A stretch of DNA of 46,000 bases from Thermoprotei archaeon (GTDB lineage Archaea; Thermoproteota; Thermoprotei_A; Sulfolobales; Ignisphaeraceae): contig QMWT01000002.1 of assembly GCA_003661775.1 (NCBI GenBank), positions 1 through 46,000 on the forward strand, read 5' to 3'. Below, in pieces: positions 7,905 through 16,065 of the stretch. Every line of letters starts with the position of its first letter. Positions within the stretch are counted from its first letter, which is position 1. The position numbers and the translations under genes are program-made. The notes beneath the pieces are model-generated. The model worked only from the letters and a program-made list of their open reading frames with translations, was not told the origin of the DNA and ran no database searches.

Positions 7905-9659
7905 GTGAAGGAAGTATTGAAGGGGTTCAAAGTGAGATGGCTTATATGTTCAGCATGGCCCTACATTAATAACGTGCCGCACTTAGGTACGCTAGTAGGG
8001 AGTCTCCTTAGCGCTGATGTGTTTGCGCGGTTCCTAAGGCTTATGGGGGAGGAAGCGCTTCTTGTCAGCGGAAGTGATGAGCATGGGACGCCTATTGAGG
8101 TAGAGGCACTGAGGTTAGGTGTGGACCCCAAGAAATTCACAGATGAATCACATAGGTACATAGTTGAACTCCTTAAAAAATGGGAGCTGAGTTACGACAA
8201 TTATACTCGCACTGAGAACCCGATACATAAAGAGTTCGTTCAGCATTTCATGAATAAGATGCTTGAGAATGGTTATATATTCTCAAGGAATATAGTCATG
8301 CCATATTGTGAAAATGAGAAAATGTTTCTTCCAGATAGATTTGTTGAAGGTGTGTGCCCGTTCTGCGGTTATGAGTATGCTAGGGGCGACCAATGTGATA
8401 AATGCGGGACATTATTGGATCCGATAGACCTTATTGACCCACGCTGCGTTTTCTGTGGTTTTAGGCCTACATTTATGAGTACGAAGCACTGGTTCTTTGA
8501 TTTGCCGAAACTTGAAGATAAAGTACGTGAGTGGCTTAAAAATAGCAGAACTATAGATGAAAATGTAAAAACCTATTGTTTCTCGTTGTTAGACAAAGGC
8601 CTCAAAGCGCGTAGTATAACTAGGGATAATAAATGGGGTATTCCAGCTCCCTTTCCTGGAGCTGAAGGCAAGACCATATATGTATGGTTTGAAGCTCTTC
8701 TAGGATATCTCTCTGCAACACTTGAATATTTCATTAAGGAGTTTGGTAGAGAAGAAGGATTGAAGAAGTTCTATGATTATTGGAAGAATGCGGATGCACG
8801 CACTGTGTACTTCATAGGAAAAGATAACATTCCGTTTCATGCCATAATACTCCCAGCAATGTTGTTAGCATCGGGAGAGGGCTATGTACTGCCTTACAAG
8901 ATATCAGCTACGGAATATCTGATGTTTGAAGGTGAAAAGTTTAGTAAGAGTAAGGGTATCGGTGTATGGATAGATGAGGCACTAGAGATCGCTGATGTTG
9001 ATTATTGGCGTTTTGCTCTTATGAGGTTAAGACCGGAGGGCAAGGATGTGAACTTTACTTGGCGCGAATTTTATAGAATAGTCAACACGGAGCTCAATGA
9101 TGATATAGGGAACTTTATCCATAGAGTTCTAACATTCATCTATAGTAGATTTGGTGCGAAAGTACCTGGAATCAAGAAGCTAGCGAGCGAAGATGAGGAG
9201 CTTTTCTCTATTGTTAAGCATGAGTTTGAGGAGTACAAGAATAGAATGTATGATACTAGGATAAAGCAGGCTACGGAGAATATTCTAAACGTAGCGAGAG
9301 AATGTAACGCTTACCTTAACAGACGTGAGCCTTGGAAGTTAATCAAGCTTAGTAAGGATGAAGCCGGTAGCGTGATGACGCTCTTAGTGAATATAGTCAA
9401 AGGTTTAGGGTTGATGTTAGCACCTTTCACTCCTAAAGCTTCAACGAAATTATGGAGGATGTTGCGTTTAGGCGATGAAATTCCGCGCGGAGCATTGAGG
9501 AGGGCTTTCGAAATTGAAATACAAGAAGGCCACATAATCGAAAAGCCCATGCCATTGTTTAGAAAATTGCCCGAGGACTTCTTAAGCACAATAAACGCGA
9601 TGATAAGAGATGTAAGAAAACGTATCAATGAGCGCCGTCCTCCTTATCTAAGATTTTAG
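7905..9659 (+). CDS. metG: methionyl-tRNA synthetase
   Basis: 584 residues, class I aminoacyl-tRNA synthetase. The HIGH-equivalent is PHLGTL at residues 25-30, after ICSAWPYINN. The KMSKS-equivalent is KFSKSKG. CxxC knuckles (CPFC, CDKC, CVFC) form the zinc-binding connective region, and GKDNIPFHAIILPAML is a further signature. It ends after the anticodon-binding helical domain without the C-terminal dimerisation domain, which archaea often encode separately. A TATA-like GTTATAAG at 7875-7882 lies about 26 bases before GTG 7905, supporting a leaderless start; GTG 7932, nearer the homologous N-terminus and preceded by AAGGGG, is an alternative. Its last 35 bases overlap the convergent gene. 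Confidence 0.96.
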   Translation: MKEVLKGFKVRWLICSAWPYINNVPHLGTLVGSLLSADVFARFLRLMGEEALLVSGSDEHGTPIEVEALRLGVDPKKFTDESHRYIVELLKKWELSYDNYTRTENPIHKEFVQHFMNKMLENGYIFSRNIVMPYCENEKMFLPDRFVEGVCPFCGYEYARGDQCDKCGTLLDPIDLIDPRCVFCGFRPTFMSTKHWFFDLPKLEDKVREWLKNSRTIDENVKTYCFSLLDKGLKARSITRDNKWGIPAPFPGAEGKTIYVWFEALLGYLSATLEYFIKEFGREEGLKKFYDYWKNADARTVYFIGKDNIPFHAIILPAMLLASGEGYVLPYKISATEYLMFEGEKFSKSKGIGVWIDEALEIADVDYWRFALMRLRPEGKDVNFTWREFYRIVNTELNDDIGNFIHRVLTFIYSRFGAKVPGIKKLASEDEELFSIVKHEFEEYKNRMYDTRIKQATENILNVARECNAYLNRREPWKLIKLSKDEAGSVMTLLVNIVKGLGLMLAPFTPKASTKLWRMLRLGDEIPRGALRRAFEIEIQEGHIIEKPMPLFRKLPEDFLSTINAMIRDVRKRINERRPPYLRF

Positions 9660-10026
9660 ATTTTGATATTCTATTTAGTGCCTCGTATATAGTGTCATCC
9701 ACATCTACGTACTCTCCATCCATCTCAATGGGTATCTTATCTATTAATGGTGGTGGAGGTTCAGGCAGTCCCTGTATCTGCGGCTTGGAGGTGCCTATAT
9801 AAATCCACTTCAACTTTCCATTGCTTTTTTCAAGTCTGTACCAGTACTTTGCTATGTATATGTAAATTCTACTTCCTCTCTTGGTGACTATGTGAACGGG
9901 TTTCAAGTATACGCTAAATTTCTTGGCTACGTTATTGTACTCGTATAATTGCCTTAGATAATCGTCGAGAGCTGATGCAACCAAACGTTTGAATTCATCG
10001 CGTTTAATTCTAACCACTGTATACAT
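9625..10026 (-). CDS. conserved archaeal protein of unknown function
   Basis: 133 residues from ATG 10026. That start is supported by GGTGGG directly upstream and a TATA-like CCTATAAACC about 30 bases further up. A longer frame to 10215 would run into the divergent promoter and is rejected. The protein has an N-terminal helix (RDEFKRLVASALDDYLRQLYEYN), a beta-rich middle with VYLKPVHIVTKRGSRIYIYIAKYWYRLE containing many Tyr, a Pro-rich segment (LPEPPPPLIDK) and an acidic tail. There is no cysteine cluster or membrane segment. The Lys/Arg/Tyr pattern suggests RNA or DNA contact, but I do not recognise the family. Its 3' end overlaps the end of metG by 35 bases. Confidence 0.75.
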   Translation of the reverse strand: MYTVVRIKRDEFKRLVASALDDYLRQLYEYNNVAKKFSVYLKPVHIVTKRGSRIYIYIAKYWYRLEKSNGKLKWIYIGTSKPQIQGLPEPPPPLIDKIPIEMDGEYVDVDDTIYEALNRISKSKILDKEDGAH

Positions 10027-10105
10027 CCCACCATCATTCTTTCTTTGAAACAGGTTTATAGGAGGCATAGCGCAACAGACTATGGTTAAGACTAAGTTCC
10101 AGTCC

Positions 10106-10113
10106 GTATATCT
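10106..10113 (+). promoter_or_regulatory. TATA-like box for the amidohydrolase-like gene
   Basis: GTATATCT is centred about 26 bases before ATG 10136, the distance that puts the transcription start at the start codon. It therefore decides the start in favour of 10136 over the upstream ATG 10082. Confidence 0.55.
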
Positions 10114-10135
10114 AAATAGCTGTGGGTTATGTGCT

Positions 10136-11263
10136 ATGAGGATACTGATAGATAACGCAGTAGTAGTAACTTTGAGCAGTGATAGACCCCTTATACAGAA
10201 CGCGTACATATACATAGATCGCGGTATGGTTATTTCGGTCAGTGAGGGAGAGCCCCCTGAGGAGTATCAATACGCTGAGTACATAATCGACGGAAGCGGA
10301 AGGGTGGTTATGCCAGGATTTTCTTTAGGGTTCATGGACCCTTTAAGGGTTTTGTTCAGACACGTGGATTATGACGAACATAAACTTGTAAGATATATTG
10401 AGGAAGTACTCTCTAGAAAGGAGCTCGATCTAGTTTTCGAGGCTTTGCTGGCATCGTTAGAATCCAAAGGGTTTACAGGTGTTGTCACATTCGCAAGAAC
10501 GCCCTTCATTGCACGTATGTTAGCACGTGCTTCGTCTTCGGCGTGGATAAGGACGCGCATAGTTCTTCAAGCTTCTGATGAGGCTGAAGTGGTTTCAGAG
10601 CTTAAGAAAGCATCCAAAGAGGTTAAGGAGCCTGACGCGTTATCTAAGGCTATTGTTGGCTTTGGTGCATTAGTGGGTGACGCTAACCTTATGAATAACT
10701 TAGCTGGCAGATATCCCGAGTATCATATTTATGTACGAAGCAACTTGCTAAAGGGAGAGAGAGTTCCGCGAAATATTGTAGTGCTTGGCCATACAGATGA
10801 ACGGGTTAAGAAGGTTGTAGTAGACGAATACAAAGAATATGTTGAAGGCGATGGTTTTGGAGTATTAAAGAGAGGTTTCTCGACACCAACAACAATAATG
10901 CTTAGGTTGTTAGAGTCTATGTCTATCGCTAGTGGGGATCCCTATGAAGTAAGCTTAAAAGCCTTGACTACGTGGAACTACTTAAACTCGGATTTGGGGA
11001 TAGGTGAAATTAGAGAGGGAGCAAGCGCGGATCTCATAATACTGAACTTCCGTGAACCGCCATCATGGCCTCTCATTGTGAGCGGTGCCAGGGATTTATA
11101 TAAAGCGATTGTTGAGGGCGACTACGTTATAGAGAGTGTGATCGTCGGGGGCGAGGTTGTTGTTGATAAGGGCGAGAACCTTATGGTGGGAAGCGCAGTT
11201 ATAAAACGCGCGCGGCCTATATTAGAGGAGCTGTGTAAAGCTGTTAGAGCATGGGTTCTTTGA
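10136..11263 (+). CDS. amidohydrolase-fold protein lacking metal ligands
   Basis: About 375 residues with the architecture of metal-dependent amidohydrolases: an N-terminal beta sandwich (ILIDNAVVVTL...NAYIYIDRGMVISV), the domain junction VIDG-like IIDGSGRVVMPGFSLGFMD, a barrel, and the C-terminal return to the sandwich (GEIREGASADLIILN...ESVIVGGEVVVDKG). In active members the PGF is followed by a His-x-His metal site; here it reads PGFSLGFMD with no histidines. The later conserved histidines and the catalytic Asp are not apparent either, so catalysis is unlikely. It may be a binding or scaffold protein. Start ATG 10136 is chosen from the promoter spacing. The stop TGA abuts the ATG of trm5 with no gap, so the two are probably co-transcribed. 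Confidence 0.75.
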   Translation: MRILIDNAVVVTLSSDRPLIQNAYIYIDRGMVISVSEGEPPEEYQYAEYIIDGSGRVVMPGFSLGFMDPLRVLFRHVDYDEHKLVRYIEEVLSRKELDLVFEALLASLESKGFTGVVTFARTPFIARMLARASSSAWIRTRIVLQASDEAEVVSELKKASKEVKEPDALSKAIVGFGALVGDANLMNNLAGRYPEYHIYVRSNLLKGERVPRNIVVLGHTDERVKKVVVDEYKEYVEGDGFGVLKRGFSTPTTIMLRLLESMSIASGDPYEVSLKALTTWNYLNSDLGIGEIREGASADLIILNFREPPSWPLIVSGARDLYKAIVEGDYVIESVIVGGEVVVDKGENLMVGSAVIKRARPILEELCKAVRAWVL

Positions 11264-12139
11264 ATGAACGTAAGCTCCAGTTTCAATAAGCACATGCTTA
11301 AGAAGATTGCAGCCGAAACAGTAGGTAAGGATGTAGCAGCAAAGCTTTGGAAAAGAATAGAGATAATTGGGGATTTAGTTGTTATAAGGAAACCTTTTGA
11401 CATTGAGATACATATCCTTAAACCTATTGCCGAAAGACTTCTTGAGATAATGCCATATATCAGGAGTGTGTGGGTTGCCATATCTCCTGTTAAAGGAGCT
11501 GAACGCATACGTGAATATGTTCACTTGGCAGGAGAGGCTCGTAGTGAGACTATCTATAAGGAACATGGCTGCAGGTTCAAACTTGATATACGTAAAGTTT
11601 ACATATCCCCTGTACTAGGATACGATCACATACGAACGGCAAGACTTGTGAGAAGAGATGAGATCATAGCTAACTTTTTTGCAGGCATAGGGGGGTATTC
11701 TATAATAATATCAAAATACGTTAACCCTGTCTACGTGATCTCCATTGATTTGAATAGCGTTGCTGTTAGGTATCTTAAAGAGAATGTAGAACTAAACAAA
11801 GTTGAAGCCTTTAACGAAGTTATACATGGCGATGCCCTTATCCTAGCCCGAAGTTTTAGGAATATTGATAGAGCGTTGCTTCCCTGTCCGGAACTCAGTC
11901 TAGAAGCATTCAAAGAACTTCTTCGAGCTCCGGTTCTTAAACGTGGGGCGTATGTTCATGCTCACGAGTTTGTTAATGCTGGTAATAAGAGAGAAGCTGT
12001 AACTAAAGCATTCTCTAATTACGTACGGGTAGCTGAAAACTATGGCGTTAAGCTTGCGCTCTCGGGTCATCATGTTATCCGTAGTGTAGGTCCACGGAGG
12101 TATCACGTGGTGTTGGATATAAAAGTGTTGAATAGTTGA
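11264..12139 (+). CDS. trm5: tRNA (guanine37-N1)-methyltransferase, Trm5 family
   Basis: 291 residues, a class I SAM methyltransferase acting on G37 of tRNA, the first step toward wyosine in tRNA-Phe and a frame-keeping modification in others. Trm5 signatures are TIYKEHGCRFKLDIRKVYISP, at about residues 97-117, then RLVRRDEIIANFFAGIGGYSI (SAM motif I), the acidic end of strand 2 (VISIDLNSVAV), DRALLPCPELS in place of the usual D-x4-NLPE motif, and the C-terminal GPRRYHVVLDIKV. The missing Asn in that motif is notable. A Taw2-type aminocarboxypropyltransferase is the main alternative but fits less well. It directly follows the amidohydrolase-like gene. taw3, a later wyosine enzyme, is 1.2 kb away on the other strand. 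Confidence 0.82.
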   Translation: MNVSSSFNKHMLKKIAAETVGKDVAAKLWKRIEIIGDLVVIRKPFDIEIHILKPIAERLLEIMPYIRSVWVAISPVKGAERIREYVHLAGEARSETIYKEHGCRFKLDIRKVYISPVLGYDHIRTARLVRRDEIIANFFAGIGGYSIIISKYVNPVYVISIDLNSVAVRYLKENVELNKVEAFNEVIHGDALILARSFRNIDRALLPCPELSLEAFKELLRAPVLKRGAYVHAHEFVNAGNKREAVTKAFSNYVRVAENYGVKLALSGHHVIRSVGPRRYHVVLDIKVLNS

Positions 12140-12144
12140 GCTTA

Positions 12145-13305
12145 TTATCTACGCTTTCGACTAGTCTTAGTCCTCTCTATAGCTATAACTCGAACACCGA
12201 CACCTATGAGCTTTCTAAACACCGTGTCTAGGAACCTCACATAGACTCCTCTCTGACCAACCATGGCTCCTATAACATCATCGTAGACCTTGACTTGGAG
12301 GTTTGGCCCTGCAAAGTCTACTTCCTCTATATGCTTCCAAATCCAGGAAGTTGGGTGAACAGCTCTTATAGCTTCTCTGAAGTCCAATGTTAACTCTATG
12401 CCTCTAAGTCTCTTACCCAGTTCTTCCTCAGCCTTGTTTATGCGTTCACCACCTTTACCGACAAGTCTCCCTAGGTGTCCATGTTTAGCAATTATCAGGG
12501 CATCAGGAACGTGTTCGGACTCTATGTCAAGCTGCTTCTTTATACTCTCGATATCTACAACAGTAATGATATCCGCATCTGGCGCATGCATCTTAACAGC
12601 ATCATATATCCTCTTCTCGTTTTCGCTTAGTTCTCTAGACCTTAGTTTATATTCGAGCAGTAAGCGCAAACCACGTTTAGCGCCTTCACGGACTATATCT
12701 TTGATTCCTAGATCGACTACTTTCGATCTTTCCTCACTTATAAGAACCTCCCTTATAAGTGCTGCAGGATCACCTTTAACTTCCCGAAGTGCTTGAAATG
12801 CTGGATCTCCAGCGACAATGAGCCTACTGTTCCTGCCAACCCTAACTACAGCCTCGATTATGCTCTCGGGCGATAGCGACTGGATATCGTCAAGAAATAC
12901 TACCGACTCATCAAATGTACGACCTCTTAGGAAGTGCGAATCTGCTATGACTATTTTGCCTTCGTCTATCAACTTCTCTATTGTATTTCTATCTATAAAC
13001 GATCCTATGACGTCATAGATATAGCTCTTTACGGATGTTATGAACGCTTCAGGAGATTTATGTAGTGTAAGCTCTTCACCCGAAACTATATCAACAACTG
13101 GTTTTATAATTATGAAGCGTTGATGCTTTCCATCGATGATACTTTGAATACCGTATGCTAAGCTAAATAACGATTTTCCAGTACCTGTAGGTCCAAAGAA
13201 TCCTAAGACCTCGTAATTCTTGTTAGTGAGCGCTTTATACATCTCCTCTTGGCCTGGCGTTAATGGTTTTAGTTTATCCCATACACTGCCCATAATCTTC
13301 CCCAT
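12145..13305 (-). CDS. PhoH-like ATPase with C-terminal KH domains
   Basis: 386 residues. Residues 1-230 are a PhoH-type P-loop ATPase: Walker A FGPTGTGKSLF, the IIIKPVVDIVSGEELTLHKS region, FLRGRTFDESVVFLDDIQSL (Walker B) and LIVAGDPAFQALR. The C-terminal third holds KH-like RNA-binding modules, with LVGKGGERINKAEEELGKR and a second one around VIGAMVGQRGVYVRF. This fusion suggests an RNA-dependent ATPase, perhaps in RNA processing or ribosome metabolism; the function is not established. The start is ATG 13305, with ATG 13293 as an alternative. It converges with trm5 (5-base gap) and lies 29 bases after taw3 on the same strand, so they may share a transcript. Confidence 0.85.
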   Translation of the reverse strand: MGKIMGSVWDKLKPLTPGQEEMYKALTNKNYEVLGFFGPTGTGKSLFSLAYGIQSIIDGKHQRFIIIKPVVDIVSGEELTLHKSPEAFITSVKSYIYDVIGSFIDRNTIEKLIDEGKIVIADSHFLRGRTFDESVVFLDDIQSLSPESIIEAVVRVGRNSRLIVAGDPAFQALREVKGDPAALIREVLISEERSKVVDLGIKDIVREGAKRGLRLLLEYKLRSRELSENEKRIYDAVKMHAPDADIITVVDIESIKKQLDIESEHVPDALIIAKHGHLGRLVGKGGERINKAEEELGKRLRGIELTLDFREAIRAVHPTSWIWKHIEEVDFAGPNLQVKVYDDVIGAMVGQRGVYVRFLDTVFRKLIGVGVRVIAIERTKTSRKRR

Positions 13306-13334
13306 GACCTTACTATGAATTACTAAAGAGAATT

Positions 13335-13955
13335 TTAAACTTTACAACTTCGTTTCATAGACTCTTCGCTGAATAGATCTTTAAGTCTTTGAAGCCTCTT
13401 TTTAGCAGCGATAAGGGTTTTATTTACAAGCTCAACTACAGAGCTGAACGATTGTTCATTGAGCATAATAACGTTACGTTCCTTTATTAGGATAGGAAGC
13501 CATATACCGCTAATGACCTCCAAGACGACGCCATCATTTCTTAAAGATATGATGCCGCTGTGCTTAAACCCTAGAGATCTAACATTGCGCAGAAGTTCGT
13601 ATGCTTGGTCGATTCCATCAGCAACAATGTGTAGTATAGGACCCGAAACTACTAGCCATAATCTGGATAGAACAGGTGTAGAAACCAAACGCGTGAATTC
13701 GGCCATAGATATGGGACTATGCTTTTTGAATAGAACAACTCCCTCTGTTCTAAGCCAAGGATACTCAGCATCGACCGCTACTACTCGACCGCTACACGAA
13801 CTGATCGTGAAATAGTGTTCTGTCCTGAAGATTAGTTCTATTAGTTCAACTATATCTTCGTCTACATAGCCTATATCTATATCACGTTTGAATTCTGAAT
13901 ATGCGCGTTCACGCCATTCTAGCCATAGCTTTCTATCTACATATCCGTATGGCAT
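13335..13955 (-). CDS. taw3: tRNA-Phe wybutosine methyltransferase Taw3 (TYW3)
   Basis: 206 residues. TYW3/Taw3 is the SAM-dependent N4-methyltransferase acting on the tricyclic base at position 37 of tRNA-Phe. Family hallmarks are the N-terminal basic helix (DRKLWLEWRERAYSEFKRDI), YFTISSCSGRVVAVD with the conserved SSCSGR, and GFKHSGIISLRNDGVVLEVIS. Start ATG 13955 matches the family. The co-occurrence with a Trm5 gene 1.2 kb away supports a working wyosine pathway; Taw1 and Taw2 are not in this window. Confidence 0.9.
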   Translation of the reverse strand: MPYGYVDRKLWLEWRERAYSEFKRDIDIGYVDEDIVELIELIFRTEHYFTISSCSGRVVAVDAEYPWLRTEGVVLFKKHSPISMAEFTRLVSTPVLSRLWLVVSGPILHIVADGIDQAYELLRNVRSLGFKHSGIISLRNDGVVLEVISGIWLPILIKERNVIMLNEQSFSSVVELVNKTLIAAKKRLQRLKDLFSEESMKRSCKV

Positions 13956-14033
13956 AGTTGTATCCTCTCGTACTTCACTCCTCCCAATAGTTCTAAAGCA
14001 ATAATTTTAGCTGAAAATTGTGAGTGTTTATTA

Positions 14034-14100
14034 GGATGAGGAGAAACTCCGGCGCTGATAAAACAATGTTGTTATGATGATGCCTAGACCAGGCTGACCT
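14034..14100 (+). ncRNA. C/D box sRNA (2'-O-methylation guide)
   Basis: On the plus strand: C box ATGAGGA (14036-14042; one mismatch to RTGATGA), a 12-base guide GAAACTCCGGCG, D' box CTGA (14055-14058), a 15-base linker, a perfect C' box ATGATGA (14074-14080), a 13-base guide TGCCTAGACCAGG, and D box CTGA (14094-14097). GG before the C box and CC after the D box can form the terminal stem. A TATA-like AATTTTAG lies near 14002-14010, about 26 bases upstream. It sits in the gap between taw3 and gatE, antisense in direction to both. Predicted pairing partners are CGCCGGAGUUUC and CCUGGUCUAGGCA; the actual targets are unknown. Confidence 0.75.
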
Positions 14101-14118
14101 CGGTTAAAATTGAGAGTA

Positions 14119-16059
14119 CTACGTGATTTTCTTCTCAAGGAATTCATGCAATCTTTTCTTAACAGTTTCCGCTACAGTTTTACCATCAATCTTACCTCTG
14201 ACAACCTTCATTACTTGCCCCATGATAAGTCCAAACGCTCTTTCTCCTCTACTTAACACGTAATCTTGATGCTTCATAAGAATCTCGTCCACTATCCTTG
14301 TAAGATCCTCTAACGTGAGAGGTTTCAAAGACAGCTTGTCTATAATTTTATCGATGGTAAGCGCGGGCTCTTTGCACCAAAGCTTTAATACCTCCGGAAT
14401 AGCTTCTTTAGATATCTTGCCTTGAGCTACGGCTGCGAATAGCTTTCTCAGGTGCTCGTCCGTGATTTTGTTGATGTCTAGACCTTCTGCGAGTAGAGAC
14501 TTTAGTGTTGATACCAATGTTGTGGCTATTACTGTTGGCGGCACTTTATTGCCGAACTCTGTAGCAAGCTCTTCAAATAGGTTCAGGTATTCGCTGTGTA
14601 TCAACTGCCAGGCTAACGCTCTGCTGATAGCAAATTTCTTAATAATCTCTTCAGCTTTCTCGTCAGGGGTCGGTGGGCGGTACTTCTCTGCTTCTCTAAG
14701 TAGTTCCTCTGTAATCGTAATTGGCGGTATATCAGTTTCAGGATACATACGCGCAGCTCCCGGCTGAGGGCGCATGTATCTAGTAGTTCCATCGGGATTT
14801 GCCGCCCTTGTTTCGCGTGGTATACCTCTCAACGCTTCTATGCATCTCCATTTTACCACATTTAATGCATCTAAAGCCTTGGGCTCTTGATCTACCACTA
14901 TCACGAAAGCATCATTATCACCGCAGCCCAGCTTCTCTTTAATGGATTCGACAATGTTTTTATCGATACCATATCCGGGAAGTTCATCGCTGTGTATAAG
15001 CCCTCCTACACCGCTCCATTGCCTCACATAATCCGCGAGCTCGGTACCAAAACGTCTATTTAGCTGGAGTTCTCTTCCTAGAATACCGCCGAATTTCGGT
15101 AAACATACAGCGTAGGCCTTGGCCCCTCTTCTTATAGACCTCTTGATAAATCCGCTGCTACTCTTTAGAAGTATGTCCGTTATGTCTATAGGCTTTCTAT
15201 TCTGTATCTGCTCCTCCGTAACCCCTCTCTGCAAAAGCTCTTCCTTTATTTTGAGAAGACCTAAGATCCTTCGCACTTCATTTTCTATTACCTTAGGTAT
15301 GAGCTCTAATCTTTGCACGCCTTTAACTTCGATCTTAGGAGCGCCTTTTATCGAAATATTTATATCTTGTCTTATAGTACCGATGCCTCTCTTGACTTTT
15401 CCAGTTAATCTGAGCAACAATCCTATCTTTTCAGCTACTCGTCTGGCCTGCTCGGGGCTTTTAACATCAGGAGCAGTGGAGATCTCGATAAGCGGAATTC
15501 CTAATCTGTCCAAACTATACACTACAATGCCATTACGCTCCTCGATCTTGCGTGCTGCATCCTCCTCTATAGCTATAGTTTGTATTCCTACACGTCCTTC
15601 AGGATCATCGATATAGCCTCCAAGGGCTATGATAGCGGTTCTTTGGAAACCCGCAGTGTTGGATCCATCTATAACTATTTTGCGCATGACGTGAACTTCG
15701 TCAACTATATTCGCATTAAGAGCTTTCGCTATTGCTATCCCTATTAGTAAAGCTTCTCTATTCATTTCGTGCGGCGGTTCTTCATCCAATTCCACTAGGC
15801 ATGATGCTGGGGACGGAGCTATGTATTCAAAGACTCTCTTTCTTCTCTCTTCAAACGCTGCTGCTTCGTCAACCTCCCCAAGCTCGCTCTTAGTTGCTCT
15901 GAGAAATCTTACAAAACGTGGAGAGTTCCTTAGCTCCTCATCAGATACAAGCCTAGTTGGGCAGTTACAGAAGAGTTTGTGCTCTGTGTCCAGTTGTTGA
16001 TGAATTTCGAATCCTACTCTAAGTTCTAAGTCCTTGTAATTAGGTCTTGCATTGCTCAT
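14119..16059 (-). CDS. gatE: Glu-tRNA(Gln) amidotransferase subunit E
   Basis: 646 residues, normal for GatE. With GatD it converts misacylated Glu-tRNA-Gln to Gln-tRNA-Gln, the only archaeal route to that aminoacyl-tRNA. Seen in order: the GatB-like cradle with GFEIHQQLDTEHKLFCNCPT near the N-terminus, VDGSNTAGFQRTAIIALGG, IAIEEDAARKI, PLIEISTAPD and RQDINISIKG; then an AspRS-like insertion (about 290-420); then RETRAANPDGTTRYMRPQPGAARMYPETDIPP; and a helical YqeY-like tail (about 480-646) that contacts tRNA. ATG 16059 follows gatD by only six bases, so the two form an operon. Confidence 0.97.
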   Translation of the reverse strand: MSNARPNYKDLELRVGFEIHQQLDTEHKLFCNCPTRLVSDEELRNSPRFVRFLRATKSELGEVDEAAAFEERRKRVFEYIAPSPASCLVELDEEPPHEMNREALLIGIAIAKALNANIVDEVHVMRKIVIDGSNTAGFQRTAIIALGGYIDDPEGRVGIQTIAIEEDAARKIEERNGIVVYSLDRLGIPLIEISTAPDVKSPEQARRVAEKIGLLLRLTGKVKRGIGTIRQDINISIKGAPKIEVKGVQRLELIPKVIENEVRRILGLLKIKEELLQRGVTEEQIQNRKPIDITDILLKSSSGFIKRSIRRGAKAYAVCLPKFGGILGRELQLNRRFGTELADYVRQWSGVGGLIHSDELPGYGIDKNIVESIKEKLGCGDNDAFVIVVDQEPKALDALNVVKWRCIEALRGIPRETRAANPDGTTRYMRPQPGAARMYPETDIPPITITEELLREAEKYRPPTPDEKAEEIIKKFAISRALAWQLIHSEYLNLFEELATEFGNKVPPTVIATTLVSTLKSLLAEGLDINKITDEHLRKLFAAVAQGKISKEAIPEVLKLWCKEPALTIDKIIDKLSLKPLTLEDLTRIVDEILMKHQDYVLSRGERAFGLIMGQVMKVVRGKIDGKTVAETVKKRLHEFLEKKIT

Positions 16060-16065
16060 GAATAA

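Noticed and set aside
10027-10215. N-terminal extension of the gene at 9625-10026
   Set aside because: It would cross the divergent promoter and start codon of the amidohydrolase-like gene. The conserved-looking part begins at ATG 10026, which has its own ribosome binding site and TATA box.
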